Shown here: one piece after another, positions 27,886 to 35,893 of the stretch
How the letters are laid out: each line of letters opens with the position of its first letter
How positions within the stretch are numbered: position 1 is the stretch's first letter
NCBI RefSeq assembly: GCF_003955715.1
Contig: NZ_CP034463.1
Span: 5,580,001-5,644,000, forward strand
DNA length: 64,000 nucleotides
Source of the DNA: Streptomyces aquilus
Lineage (GTDB): Bacteria; Actinomycetota; Actinomycetes; Streptomycetales; Streptomycetaceae
Direction: 5' to 3'
Notes under the pieces: generated by a model
Told to the model about the DNA's origin: nothing
Database searches by the model: none
Seen by the model: the letters and a program-made list of their open reading frames with translations, nothing else
Position numbers and translations under genes: made by a program

Positions 27886-28683
27886 TCAGACGGCGGCCGG
27901 CACCGGCTCGGCGGGCGTGATCGTCACGCGTGCGTTGCGCACCGTGTGCTCGACGGCGAACTGCGCCCGGCGGTGCTCCTTGGCCTCGATGACCGGGGCG
28001 TCGAAGGCCGTGTAGGTGACGGTGGTGATGGAGGCGCGGCGGCCGGCCTGGTGGAGGGAGATCTCCGCGGCGAAGGACAGCCGGTCGGGGTCGTCGAGTT
28101 CGGCGCGCAGCGAGTGGTAGACGATCGTGGCGTCGACGGGGAAGAGGAAGTTCTCGAAGTCGGTGTTCATCGACTCGATGACGTAGTAGTACGAACGGTC
28201 GAGGTAGCGGCAGGCGTGGTAGCGCTCGCTGACCGCGAGGAACATCTGCCGGGCCGCCTCGACGGCGACCATGCCCTGGACGTGCTCGCCGGTCTGGTGG
28301 TCGATGAGCAGCTCGTTGTCGTTGTGGACCCGGAGGGTGGCGGAGAAGAGGTCCGCCCCGTCCCGCCGGAGGTCGGCTATCAGGGTGTTGCAGCTTCGGT
28401 GTTTGTGGGCCTCGCCGCGGCCGGCCAGGGCCGGCGCCCGGAAGTCGAGGTCGAGACGGTCACCGAGGCCGAGCAGCAGGGCCGCGTCCCTGACGATCTC
28501 CGCGTCCTCGGCGGTGACGCCCTGACCTGCGCGGACCCGGACCGGGCGGCTGTCCCAGGAGTACACCCCGAGGCGCATCTCCTCGATGAACTGGCTGACG
28601 GTGAGGACGTCCTGCTGGGCGGCGAATCCGGCGAAACGGTCACCGACGAGCAGCAGGGTCCGGAGGGTGGCTGTGGCTGACAT
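27886..28683 (-). CDS. AfsA-type hotdog-fold protein (A-factor synthase-like)
   Basis: The 265-residue protein shows the AfsA hotdog signature HQTGEHVQGMVAVEAARQMFLAV near 130-155, and a SMNTDFENFLFPVDATIVYHSL segment. AfsA/ScbA enzymes condense a beta-ketoacyl thioester with dihydroxyacetone phosphate; others in the family act on different substrates. The N-terminal half is diverged compared with the classical double-hotdog copy at 36409. GAGGAG precedes the ATG. It is the first gene of an operon with KAS III. Paired 16-bp operators lie immediately upstream, so the TetR protein encoded divergently should control it. Confidence 0.8.
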   Translation of the reverse strand: MSATATLRTLLLVGDRFAGFAAQQDVLTVSQFIEEMRLGVYSWDSRPVRVRAGQGVTAEDAEIVRDAALLLGLGDRLDLDFRAPALAGRGEAHKHRSCNTLIADLRRDGADLFSATLRVHNDNELLIDHQTGEHVQGMVAVEAARQMFLAVSERYHACRYLDRSYYYVIESMNTDFENFLFPVDATIVYHSLRAELDDPDRLSFAAEISLHQAGRRASITTVTYTAFDAPVIEAKEHRRAQFAVEHTVRNARVTITPAEPVPAAV

Positions 28684-28790
28684 GCGTTTCTCCTCAGCTG
28701 ACATGAGGGGCCTGCCGCCTCTTCCGCACCGGGTTTTCCGGGGTGGCGGGGCCGATGTGAAAGACCGTAGAGGAGTCGCGGCGGGAGTGC

Positions 28791-28828
28791 AACCATCTAG
28801 TTGGTTTTTCTGAACCATCCAGTTGGTT
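28791..28828. promoter_or_regulatory. Paired 16-bp operators AACCATC(T/C)AGTTGGTT (pair 1)
   Basis: AACCATCTAGTTGGTT (28791-28806) and AACCATCCAGTTGGTT (28813-28828) are near-palindromes 22 bp apart centre to centre, in the divergent promoter between the hotdog operon and the tetR gene. The first is the exact reverse complement of one site in pair 2. Confidence 0.8.
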
Positions 28829-28851
28829 GTGCGGTGGACTACGCTGTTCCC

Positions 28852-29454
28852 ATGGCTGAGACACCCAAGGCGCAGGCGACCCGCGCCAAGCTTCTGGAAG
28901 CCGCCGAGGCGGAGTTCTCCGAGCACGGGCTCGCGGGTGCGCGCGTGGACCGCATCGCCGAGCGCTCCGGCGTCAACAAGCAGCGGATCTACGCCTACTT
29001 CGGCAACAAGGAAGCCCTGTTCGCGGCCGTGATGACCAAGGTCTACGCCCATATGTCGGACGCGGTGCCCATCCCCGTCACGGAGGAGGGGCTGCGCTCG
29101 TACGTCGGCGAGGTCTTCGACTATCACCGCCAGTCCGACCTCGTGCGGCTGCTGGCCTGGGAGGGTCTGCACTACCGCGACAAGCCGATCCCGGACGAGA
29201 AGGAGCGCGAGGCGTACTACGTCCACAAGACGGCCGCGCTCAGCCTCGCGCTCGGCGTCGACGACCCCGCGACGGCCGCCCGCGTGCTCATCGCCCTGAT
29301 CGGCATCGCGTCCTGGCCGTTCATCGTGCCGCAGCAGCGCCGGCTGATGCTGGGCCCGGACGGGGAGACGGAGAGCGGGTGGGCGCTGCTGCGGGCGAGC
29401 GTGGTGGCGCACGGGCACTCGATCATCGACAACGTGCTACAGGGGGCGGTCTGA
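28852..29454 (+). CDS. TetR-family regulator, probable local repressor
   Basis: The 200-residue protein has an N-terminal HTH (RAKLLEAAEAEFSEHGLAGARVDRIAERSGVNKQRIYAYFGNKEALFAAVM) and a C-terminal ligand domain of the TetR type. TACGCT (28840-28845) lies six bases before the ATG, so the mRNA is probably leaderless. Two pairs of identical-type 16-bp operators flank the gene, upstream of its own promoter and upstream of the SDR operon. It therefore likely represses itself, the hotdog/KAS III operon and the SDR/tautomerase/MFS operon. Its ligand is likely a pathway product. Confidence 0.85.
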   Translation: MAETPKAQATRAKLLEAAEAEFSEHGLAGARVDRIAERSGVNKQRIYAYFGNKEALFAAVMTKVYAHMSDAVPIPVTEEGLRSYVGEVFDYHRQSDLVRLLAWEGLHYRDKPIPDEKEREAYYVHKTAALSLALGVDDPATAARVLIALIGIASWPFIVPQQRRLMLGPDGETESGWALLRASVVAHGHSIIDNVLQGAV

Positions 29455-29536
29455 GCATCTCCGCCTCGTAAGTCGGGCGTACGGCAAGGGAGTTCGGGAT
29501 TTCCCCGGGCTCCCTTTCTGCTGGTCAGGAAGGCGT

Positions 29537-29574
29537 AACCATCTGGTTGGTTCTGAAAAACCAACTAGATGGTT
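29537..29574. promoter_or_regulatory. Paired 16-bp operators (pair 2) before the SDR/MFS operon
   Basis: AACCATCTGGTTGGTT (29537-29552) and AACCAACTAGATGGTT (29559-29574) are again 22 bp apart centre to centre. The spacing and six-base gap equal those of pair 1. They lie about 120-160 bp before the SDR start. Confidence 0.8.
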
Positions 29575-29696
29575 GCGCCCGCTCCCGAACCGGGCTACCT
29601 TCTTCATCACCAGGCCGGACCCGCTTCGTTCGGGAGTCGCCGGTGTGATCTGACGCAACGTCAATCAGGGGCGCGGCCCCGGAAACTGAGGTCCCT

Positions 29697-30485
29697 GTGA
29701 ACAGCAGTACGCCCGTCATCGTCGTCACCGGCGCCACCGGCGGCATGGGCTCGGCCGTCGTCGAGGAGCTCGCCCGCTCGGACGCCACCGTCGTCCTCCT
29801 CGGCCGGGACGCGGGCCGCCTGGAGCGGACCCGGCAGGAGATCGACGCCCGCACGGGCGGCGCGGGCCGGCTCGTGACCTACGAGACCGACATCAACTCC
29901 GCCGCCTCGGTCGACGCCTGCGTCACCGCCCTGTTCGCCGAGCTCGGCCGGGTGGACGGCCTGGTGCACACCGCCGGCGACGGCCCGCTCGCCCCGCTCG
30001 CCGAAACCGACGACGCGATGTGGCAGGCCACGTTCAACGGCAAGCTGATGGGCGCCGTACGGCTCACCCGGGCGCTCGCCGGGCCGCTGGCCGAGGGCGA
30101 CGGCGGCTCGGTCGTGCTGGTCAGCGGCGTCTTCCGCAAGGACCCCGACCCGCTCTTCCCGGTGAACAGCGCGGTCAACGCCGCCCTCGCCGCCTTCGCC
30201 AAGGCCGTCTCCAAGGATCTCGGGCGCAAGGGCGTCCGGGTCAACGTCCTCGACCCCGGTGCCGTCCGCACGCCCCTCTGGGACGAGATCGCCAAGGCGA
30301 TCGGCGACCGCACCGGTGCCACCGCGGTGGAGGTCACCGCCCAGGTCGCCGCCCAGACCCCGCTCGGCAGGCTGGCCGACCCGGTGGACGTGGCCCGCGT
30401 GGCGGCCTTCCTCCTCTCGCCCGCCGCCCGCCACATCACGGGCGCCGCCCTCACCCTCGACGGCGGAGCCTCGGCCGGCCTGTAG
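29697..30485 (+). CDS. SDR-family protein with degenerate active site
   Basis: The 262-residue protein has the classical cofactor motif TGATGGMGSAV (residues about 11-21), a VHTAGDGPLAPL region and LDPGAVRTPLW. The position of the catalytic YSASK motif reads NSAVN (PVNSAVNAALAAFAKA), so both Tyr and Lys are replaced by Asn. VLVSG keeps the Ser. It may be a non-reducing SDR, for example a dehydratase, isomerase or structural protein. GTG start with GAGG upstream. First gene of the operon that also encodes a tautomerase and an exporter. Confidence 0.85.
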   Translation: MNSSTPVIVVTGATGGMGSAVVEELARSDATVVLLGRDAGRLERTRQEIDARTGGAGRLVTYETDINSAASVDACVTALFAELGRVDGLVHTAGDGPLAPLAETDDAMWQATFNGKLMGAVRLTRALAGPLAEGDGGSVVLVSGVFRKDPDPLFPVNSAVNAALAAFAKAVSKDLGRKGVRVNVLDPGAVRTPLWDEIAKAIGDRTGATAVEVTAQVAAQTPLGRLADPVDVARVAAFLLSPAARHITGAALTLDGGASAGL

Positions 30486-30544
30486 CCCGCCGCCCCCTCA
30501 TCCCGCTCGACCCTCAACCCCCGTACGCCACAAGGAGCTTCGCC

Positions 30545-30775
30545 ATGCCCATCCTCTCCATGACCACCTGGCCCAACCAGACCGACGAGAAGTGCCAGGA
30601 GCTCATCGAGGAGCTCACCGCCACCGTGCACCGCGTCATCGGGGCGCCCCTCGACAAGATCACCGTCTACATCCAGGAGATCCCGCAGAACCGCTGGGGC
30701 GAGGGCGGAGTGCTCGGCACGAACCCGGAGTTCGCCGAACTCAGCCGCCGCCGCGCCGCGCCGGTGGACGCCTGA
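30545..30775 (+). CDS. 4-Oxalocrotonate-tautomerase family protein
   Basis: The 76-residue protein starts MPILSMTTWPNQTDEKCQELIEELT. The Pro after the initiator Met is the catalytic base of the tautomerase superfamily, and the DKITVYIQEIPQNRWGEGG segment is also conserved. It would isomerise keto/enol or dienol forms of a small carbonyl compound. AAGGAG precedes the ATG. It lies 59 bp after the SDR gene and 52 bp before the exporter. Confidence 0.85.
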   Translation: MPILSMTTWPNQTDEKCQELIEELTATVHRVIGAPLDKITVYIQEIPQNRWGEGGVLGTNPEFAELSRRRAAPVDA

Positions 30776-30827
30776 CCGGCTCCCCGACCCTCGCCTCCCC
30801 CCACCCCTTCCTCCAAGGAGAGTTCCC

Positions 30828-32273
30828 ATGGCCATCCTGACCCGGCCCGCGCGGACCGACCGGACCCGGACCCCGGACGGACCGGCAACCGACCCGTCCG
30901 GTGGACCGTCCGCCGCACGGTCCACGTCCCCCACCACCGTCCTCGCCGCCGCCCTGCTCGCCTTCTTCGTCATCTCCCTCGACGGCTCGGTCGTCAACGT
31001 GGCCCTCCCGGCCATCTCCCACTCGCTGGGCGGCACGATGGCCGACCTCCAGTGGATCGTCGACGGCTACACCCTGATGTTCGCCGCGTTCATGCTGTCG
31101 GCCGGTACCTTCTCGGACCGGATCGGCGCCAGCCGCGCCTACGCCTGGGGCCTCGCCTCCTTCACCGTCGCCTCCCTGGCCTGCGGAATCGCCCCCAACC
31201 TCGGGACGCTGATCGGCGCCCGCATGGTGCAGGGCGGTGCGGCGGCCCTCATGGTCCCGGCCTCGCTCGCGCTGATCCGGCAGACCTACACCGACCCCGG
31301 CAAGCGGGCGCGGGCCATCGCGATCTGGACGGCCGCCGGTTCCGTGGCCGTGGCGGTCGGGCCGGTCATCGGCGGCATGCTCACCAGTGGCCTGAGCTGG
31401 CGCGCGGTGTTCTACCTGAACCTCCCGGTCGGCGCCCTCGGTCTCGCCCTGCTGACCCGCATCACCCCCTCGCCGCGCCGGTCGGCGCCGGTCGACCTGG
31501 TCGGCCAGCTGTCGGTGGTGGCGTCCCTGGCCGGTCTGACGTACGCCGTGATCGAGGGCGGCCGCGCGGGCTGGACGAGCGGGGACGTGCTGGGCACGCT
31601 GGCGCTCGCCGCGGTCGCGATCGCGGTGTTCGTGGTGACGCAGTCCCGGCGCGAGCAGCCGATGGTGCCGCTGAGCATCTTCAAGAACCGCACGGTCCTC
31701 GTCTGCCTCGCGGCCGGCTTCACCATCAACGCGGTCTTCTACGGCGCCATCTTCCTGCTCGGCATGTACTTCCAGCAGGTGCGCGGCGCCTCCCCGGTCA
31801 GCACCGGCGCGATGTTCATCCCGATGTGCGCGCTGATCTCCATCGTCAACATGGCGGGCGTGAAGCTCGCGGCCCGCAAGGGCGCGTGGGTGCCGATGAC
31901 GATCGGGCAGCTGGTGATGACGGCGGGCTCGCTGCTGATGCTGACGGTCACCTCCTCCACCTCGTACTGGATCCCGGTGCTGCTGCTGGTCCCGATCGGC
32001 CTGGGCGGCGGGTTCGCGGTGCCGTCGCTGACGGCGGCGATCCTGGAGAACGTGGACGGCGAGCGGGCCGGTACGGCGGCGGCGGTGCTCAACACCTTCC
32101 GGCAGGTGGGCAGTTGCATCGCGGTGGCGGCGTTCGGCGCGCTGATCGCGGACACGGGGCACTTCCAGCGGGGCTTCGACACGAGCTTCGTGGCGTGCGT
32201 GGTGATGCTGCTGGTCACGGCCGTGGGTACGGCGGTGCTGCTGCCTCGGGTCACCAAGAAGGCCGATGCGTAG
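30828..32273 (+). CDS. MFS exporter, DHA2 (14-TM) family
   Basis: The 481-residue protein has about 14 membrane helices after a polar, charged N-terminus of about 35 residues. Characteristic DHA2 motifs include LDGSVVNVALPAI, WIVDGYTLMFAAFML, GTFSDRIGASRAY, GARMVQGGAAALMVPASLALI and GPVIGGMLTSGLSWRAVFYLNLP. AAGGAG precedes the ATG. It is last in the TetR-controlled SDR/tautomerase operon and probably exports the island's product or an intermediate by proton antiport. Confidence 0.9.
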   Translation: MAILTRPARTDRTRTPDGPATDPSGGPSAARSTSPTTVLAAALLAFFVISLDGSVVNVALPAISHSLGGTMADLQWIVDGYTLMFAAFMLSAGTFSDRIGASRAYAWGLASFTVASLACGIAPNLGTLIGARMVQGGAAALMVPASLALIRQTYTDPGKRARAIAIWTAAGSVAVAVGPVIGGMLTSGLSWRAVFYLNLPVGALGLALLTRITPSPRRSAPVDLVGQLSVVASLAGLTYAVIEGGRAGWTSGDVLGTLALAAVAIAVFVVTQSRREQPMVPLSIFKNRTVLVCLAAGFTINAVFYGAIFLLGMYFQQVRGASPVSTGAMFIPMCALISIVNMAGVKLAARKGAWVPMTIGQLVMTAGSLLMLTVTSSTSYWIPVLLLVPIGLGGGFAVPSLTAAILENVDGERAGTAAAVLNTFRQVGSCIAVAAFGALIADTGHFQRGFDTSFVACVVMLLVTAVGTAVLLPRVTKKADA

Positions 32274-32295
32274 AGATTCGGCCGCGGGTTCGTCG

Positions 32296-32324
32296 TGGCT
32301 GGTCGCGCAGTTCCCCGCGCCCCT
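32296..32324. repeat. Streptomyces interspersed repeat (GGTCGCGCAGTTCCCCGCGCCCCT type)
   Basis: The stretch TGGCTGGTCGCGCAGTTCCC and its continuation match the very common short palindromic element found between Streptomyces genes. A second copy is at 48051-48083. It follows the exporter gene and may act as a transcription end. Confidence 0.75.
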
Positions 32325-32393
32325 CGGGTGGGTGCGGGGAACCGGCGTTTTCGGCGCACCGGACAGGGACCAGTTTCGCAAACAGCCGTTAAA

Positions 32394-32411
32394 ATACCTT
32401 CACGAAGGAAT
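32394..32411. promoter_or_regulatory. ARE-like operator ATACCTTCACGAAGGAAT (site 2)
   Basis: Identical over all 18 bases to site 1 (23791-23808), located 22 bp before the carboxylase beta-subunit start. Binding here would directly block the promoter of the carboxylase/epsilon/MerR operon. Confidence 0.75.
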
Positions 32412-32433
32412 TTAAAGAGGGCAGGATGGACTC

Positions 32434-34026
32434 ATGACCGTGATGGAAGAACGCACCCTTCCCCAGCCCCCACCGGACACCACCCGCACCCGCCTCGCCG
32501 GACTGGAGCTCATCCGCGAGCTCGCCCACGAGGGCCCCGCCCCCGGCGCGACCGACCAGCAGCACGCGCGCGGCAAGCTCACCGCCCGGGAGCGCATCGA
32601 ACTCCTCCTGGACCCGGGCTCGTTCACCGAGGTCGAGGCGTTGCGCCGGCACCGCGCCACCGGGTTCGGCCTGGAGGCCCGCCGCCCCTACACCGACGGT
32701 GTCGTCACCGGCTGGGGCACCGTGCACGGCCGGACCGTCTTCGTCTACGCCCATGACTTCCGCATCTTCGGCGGCGCCCTCGGCGAGGCTCACGCCACGA
32801 AGATCCACAAGGTGATGGACCTCGCGCTGGCCGCCGGGGCGCCGCTGGTCAGCCTCAACGACGGGGCGGGGGCCCGGATTCAGGAGGGGGTCTCCGCCCT
32901 CGCGGGATACGGCGGGATCTTCACCCGCAACGTCGCCGCCTCCGGCGTCCTCCCGCAGATCAGCGTGATGCTCGGCCCCTGCGCCGGCGGTGCCGCCTAC
33001 TCGCCCGCGCTCACCGACTTCGTCTTCATGGTGCGCGGCATCTCCCAGATGTTCATCACCGGCCCCGACGTCGTGCGGACCGTCACCGGCGAGCAGGTCA
33101 GCCAGGACGGGCTCGGCGGTGCCGACGTGCACGCCGATGTCTCCGGCGTCGCCGCCGCAGCGTACGACGACGAGGCGAGCTGCCTGGAGGACGTACGGCA
33201 TCTGCTGTCCCTGCTGCCGAACAACAATCGCGAACTGCCGCCCTACGAACCGCCGTCGGACGACCCCGAGCGGCGCTGCGAGGCCCTGCTCGACCTGGTG
33301 CCGGCCGAGCCGAACCAGGCGTACGACATCCACCGCGTGATCGAGGAGATCGTCGACGACGGCGACTTCTTCGAGGTGCAGCCCACCTGGGCGACCAACC
33401 TGGTGTGCGCGCTCGCCCGGCTCGACGGGCATGTCGTCGGCGTCGTCGCCAACCAACCGTCCGCCACCGCGGGGGTGTTGGACATCGCCGCCTCCGAAAA
33501 GGGCGCGCGGTTCGTGCAGTTCTGCGACGCCTTCAACATCCCGCTGGTCACGCTCGTGGACGTGCCCGGGTTCCTGCCGGGGGTCGGCCAGGAGCACGCC
33601 GGGATCATCCGGCACGGGGCCAAGCTGCTGTACGCGTACTGCAACGCCACCGTGCCGCGCATCTCGCTGGTGCTGCGCAAGGCCTACGGCGGCGCCTACA
33701 TCGTCATGGACTCGCGCTCCATCGGCGCCGATCTCGCGCTCGCCTGGCCCACCAACGAGATCGCCGTGATGGGCGCCGAGGGGGCCGCGAACGTCGTCTT
33801 CCGGCGCGAGATCGCCGCCGCGGACGATCCGGCGGCGGTGCGCGAACGTCGTATCAAGGAGTACAAGTCCGAGCTCATGCACCCCTATTACGCGGCCGAG
33901 CGCGGGTTGGTCGACGACGTCATCGACCCTCGGGACACCCGGGCCGTGCTCGTCCGTTCGCTCGCGATGCTCCGGGCGAAGCACGCCGACCTGCCCTCCC
34001 GCAAGCACGGGAACCAGCCGGTATGA
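32434..34026 (+). CDS. Acyl-CoA carboxylase beta subunit (carboxyltransferase)
   Basis: The 530-residue protein spans both halves of a biotin-dependent carboxyltransferase (LTARERIELLLDPGSF, GAGARIQEGVSALAGYG, GPCAGGAAYSPALTDF, TLVDVPGFLPGVGQEH, LRKAYGGAYIVMDSRSIGADLALAWPT). The specificity position after GGAY is Ile (GGAYIVM). In the S. coelicolor paralogues, PccB with Asp there prefers propionyl-CoA, while Ile permits acetyl-CoA. Malonyl-CoA formation is therefore likely. A 3-codon frame ATGGACTCATGA overlaps the start codon. An ARE-like site lies just upstream, and the epsilon subunit gene overlaps its stop by ATGA. Confidence 0.9.
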   Translation: MTVMEERTLPQPPPDTTRTRLAGLELIRELAHEGPAPGATDQQHARGKLTARERIELLLDPGSFTEVEALRRHRATGFGLEARRPYTDGVVTGWGTVHGRTVFVYAHDFRIFGGALGEAHATKIHKVMDLALAAGAPLVSLNDGAGARIQEGVSALAGYGGIFTRNVAASGVLPQISVMLGPCAGGAAYSPALTDFVFMVRGISQMFITGPDVVRTVTGEQVSQDGLGGADVHADVSGVAAAAYDDEASCLEDVRHLLSLLPNNNRELPPYEPPSDDPERRCEALLDLVPAEPNQAYDIHRVIEEIVDDGDFFEVQPTWATNLVCALARLDGHVVGVVANQPSATAGVLDIAASEKGARFVQFCDAFNIPLVTLVDVPGFLPGVGQEHAGIIRHGAKLLYAYCNATVPRISLVLRKAYGGAYIVMDSRSIGADLALAWPTNEIAVMGAEGAANVVFRREIAAADDPAAVRERRIKEYKSELMHPYYAAERGLVDDVIDPRDTRAVLVRSLAMLRAKHADLPSRKHGNQPV

Positions 34027-34226
34027 GCGGCACCGAGGGGCCCCTGCTCAGGGTGGAGCGCGGCGACCCGTCGCCCGAGGAGCTCGCCGCCGCCACCGCC
34101 GTACTGCTGGAGCTGGCCCGGCGGGCGCCTGCCGCGGAGGAGCCCGCGCCCGCCCGGACCGCCGCACCCACCTGGCACCGGCCCGCCCTGACCGCGCACC
34201 GCGCCGCCGCGTCCTGGCGCCACTGA
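34023..34226 (+). CDS. Acyl-CoA carboxylase epsilon subunit
   Basis: The 67-residue protein begins MSGTEGPLLRVERGDPSPEELAAATAVL, the conserved epsilon-subunit motif (V-x-G-x-P-x-x-E-E-x-A-A-x-x-A-V). A Pro/Ala-rich linker and a C-terminal W-x-R...SWRH follow. Epsilon subunits bind and stimulate the actinobacterial acyl-CoA carboxylase complex. ATGA overlap with the beta gene gives coupling. The biotinylated alpha subunit is not encoded here and must come from elsewhere. Confidence 0.85.
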   Translation: MSGTEGPLLRVERGDPSPEELAAATAVLLELARRAPAAEEPAPARTAAPTWHRPALTAHRAAASWRH

Positions 34227-34264
34227 AGCCCGACCTTCCCGACCCTCCCGACCGAAGGATCACC

Positions 34265-34741
34265 ATGTCCGTGAGCGACACCACGACCGAGTACGCGGGC
34301 TACGACCGCAAGCGGCCCACCGCGTACGTCACCACCCACGCCGAGACCTACTCCCTGGAGGAGGTCGTCCGCATCAGCGGCCTCGACGCCGACACCCTCG
34401 GCTGGTACGAGCGGCAGGGGCTGATCGAGGGCGCCGAGGAGGACCCGTACGGAGTGCGCGCCTACAGCCCGATCCATCTGCGCTGGCTGGAGTTCCTCAA
34501 CCACCTGCGCAGCACCGGGATGTCCCCCGCCGACATGAACCACTACGTCGAGCTGTACCGGGCGGGCGACTCGACCATCGCCGCCCGCCGTGAACTGCTC
34601 GAAGCGCACCGGGAGTTGCTGCGGCCGCGGGCGGCCGAGTTCGCCGCCACGCTGCGCTACCTGGACTGGAAGATCGGGTTCTACGCGGAGCGGGAGGCCG
34701 TGCTCGCCCGGTCCGCCGCGGCGAGCGCGGTGGAGGCGTAG
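34265..34741 (+). CDS. MerR-family regulator
   Basis: The 158-residue protein has a MerR-type winged HTH (YSLEEVVRISGLDADTLGWYERQGLIEGAEEDPYGVRAYSPIHLRWLEFLNHLRSTGM, about residues 30-88) and a dimerisation helix (RRELLEAHRELLRPRAAEFAATLRYLDWKIGFY). There are no effector cysteines, so it is not a metal sensor. AAGGATCACC precedes the ATG. It lies 38 bp after the epsilon gene and is probably co-transcribed. Its 3' end overlaps the convergent flavoprotein gene by 61 bp. Confidence 0.85.
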   Translation: MSVSDTTTEYAGYDRKRPTAYVTTHAETYSLEEVVRISGLDADTLGWYERQGLIEGAEEDPYGVRAYSPIHLRWLEFLNHLRSTGMSPADMNHYVELYRAGDSTIAARRELLEAHRELLRPRAAEFAATLRYLDWKIGFYAEREAVLARSAAASAVEA

Positions 34742-35802
34742 GCGGCGGCGACCGGCTCCAGGCGGAGCACACCGTGCGAGGCGACCGTGTGGACGTCCCG
34801 CCACAGGCGGGTGAGTTCGCCGGAGGCGTCGCGGATGTGGGCGCCGCCGGTGCGGAAGAGGCGGTCCACGGCGTCGGCGAGGAGGCCGGCGGCCACGGCC
34901 GCGTCCCGCTGGTTGCCGGTGACGAGGGCCGGGGTGACCGGCGCGGTGTCGGCGCGGTGCGCGGCCCGCTCCAGGAGCAGACCGGCCGCGTCGATGTGGG
35001 CCGAGGCCACGGTGAGCGTCTCGCGCACCGCCGCGCTGTCGTGCTGCGGGCGCCCGCTGCCGGGCGCCTTGGAGGCCGCCCATCGCGACCACACCGCCAG
35101 CGCCCGGCGGGCCGCGCCCAGCGCGGGCGCGCAGAACATCAGTCCGCCGGCCAGCTGGGCGGGCGCGGTGTGACAGCGGGGGAGGTCCGGGGCGCCGGCC
35201 CCACGCATCAACTCCGCCATCGGGAAACTGAGTTCGTGCGGGACAAAGGCGTCCCGTACGACCGCGGTGTGGCTGCCGGTGCCGCGCAGTCCGGTGGCGT
35301 CCCAGGTGTCGAGTACGTCGACGGCGGCGCCCGGCACCGCGAACACCCGCGTCTCCCCGTCGTCCGCCACGGGCGCGGCGACCAGCACCCACTCCGCGCT
35401 GTCCACACCGCTGACGCACCCCCAGGTGCCGGTCAACCGGCAGCCCCCCGGCGCAGGTTCGGCACGCCCGGACGGTGGCATCAGCGCCGCCGCTATCCGT
35501 ACGTCGGGGTGGGCGCCCCACAGTCTGCGCTGCCCCTCCTCGGGCAGCAGCGCGGCGAACCGGCCGTGCGCGGCCCACAGCATGCCGACCCAGGCGGCCG
35601 ACGTACAGGCCTCGCCGACCCCGGCGACCTCGTGCAGCAGGTCGGTGAACGTCCCTTCCGTACCGCCCCACCGGCGGGGCACGAAGTGCCGGGCCAGCCC
35701 GGTGGCGGCGAGTGCGGCGACGACCTCGGGTGCCAACCGGCCCTCACGGTCGGCGTCTTGGGCGTGTTCGGCGGCGGTGGCTGTCGCGGTGGTGGGGGGC
35801 AT
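34681..35802 (-). CDS. Acyl-CoA-dehydrogenase-fold flavoprotein (group D monooxygenase-like)
   Basis: The 373-residue protein has the ACAD N-terminal helical domain (EGRLAPEVVAALAATGLARHFVPRRWGGTEG), the middle strand domain (GGCRLTGTWGCVSGVDSAEWVLVAA), and a C-terminal LTRLWRDVHTVASHGVL motif. The last motif is typical of ACAD_2-type FMN/FAD hydroxylases and N-oxygenases rather than true dehydrogenases. The catalytic Glu of acyl-CoA dehydrogenases is not evident. The start at 35802 has AGGAG; an ATG at 35820 is less likely. It faces an ARE-like element shared with the receptor gene. Confidence 0.8.
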   Translation of the reverse strand: MPPTTATATAAEHAQDADREGRLAPEVVAALAATGLARHFVPRRWGGTEGTFTDLLHEVAGVGEACTSAAWVGMLWAAHGRFAALLPEEGQRRLWGAHPDVRIAAALMPPSGRAEPAPGGCRLTGTWGCVSGVDSAEWVLVAAPVADDGETRVFAVPGAAVDVLDTWDATGLRGTGSHTAVVRDAFVPHELSFPMAELMRGAGAPDLPRCHTAPAQLAGGLMFCAPALGAARRALAVWSRWAASKAPGSGRPQHDSAAVRETLTVASAHIDAAGLLLERAAHRADTAPVTPALVTGNQRDAAVAAGLLADAVDRLFRTGGAHIRDASGELTRLWRDVHTVASHGVLRLEPVAAAYASTALAAADRASTASRSA

Positions 35803-35844
35803 GTGACTGCTCCTAGTCATCTCTGTCAGGATCAGGTAAAAAAA

Positions 35845-35862
35845 GTGCGTTCAAGAAGGTAT
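35845..35862. promoter_or_regulatory. ARE-like operator GTGCGTTCAAGAAGGTAT (site 3)
   Basis: This 18-mer fits (A/G)T(A/G)C-n-TTC-nn-GAA-n-GTAT with a perfect right half. It sits between the divergent flavoprotein and receptor genes, an expected position for receptor autoregulation. Confidence 0.65.
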
Positions 35863-35893
35863 TGTTCGAGGCAATCGGCCGAAGGGGACCGTG

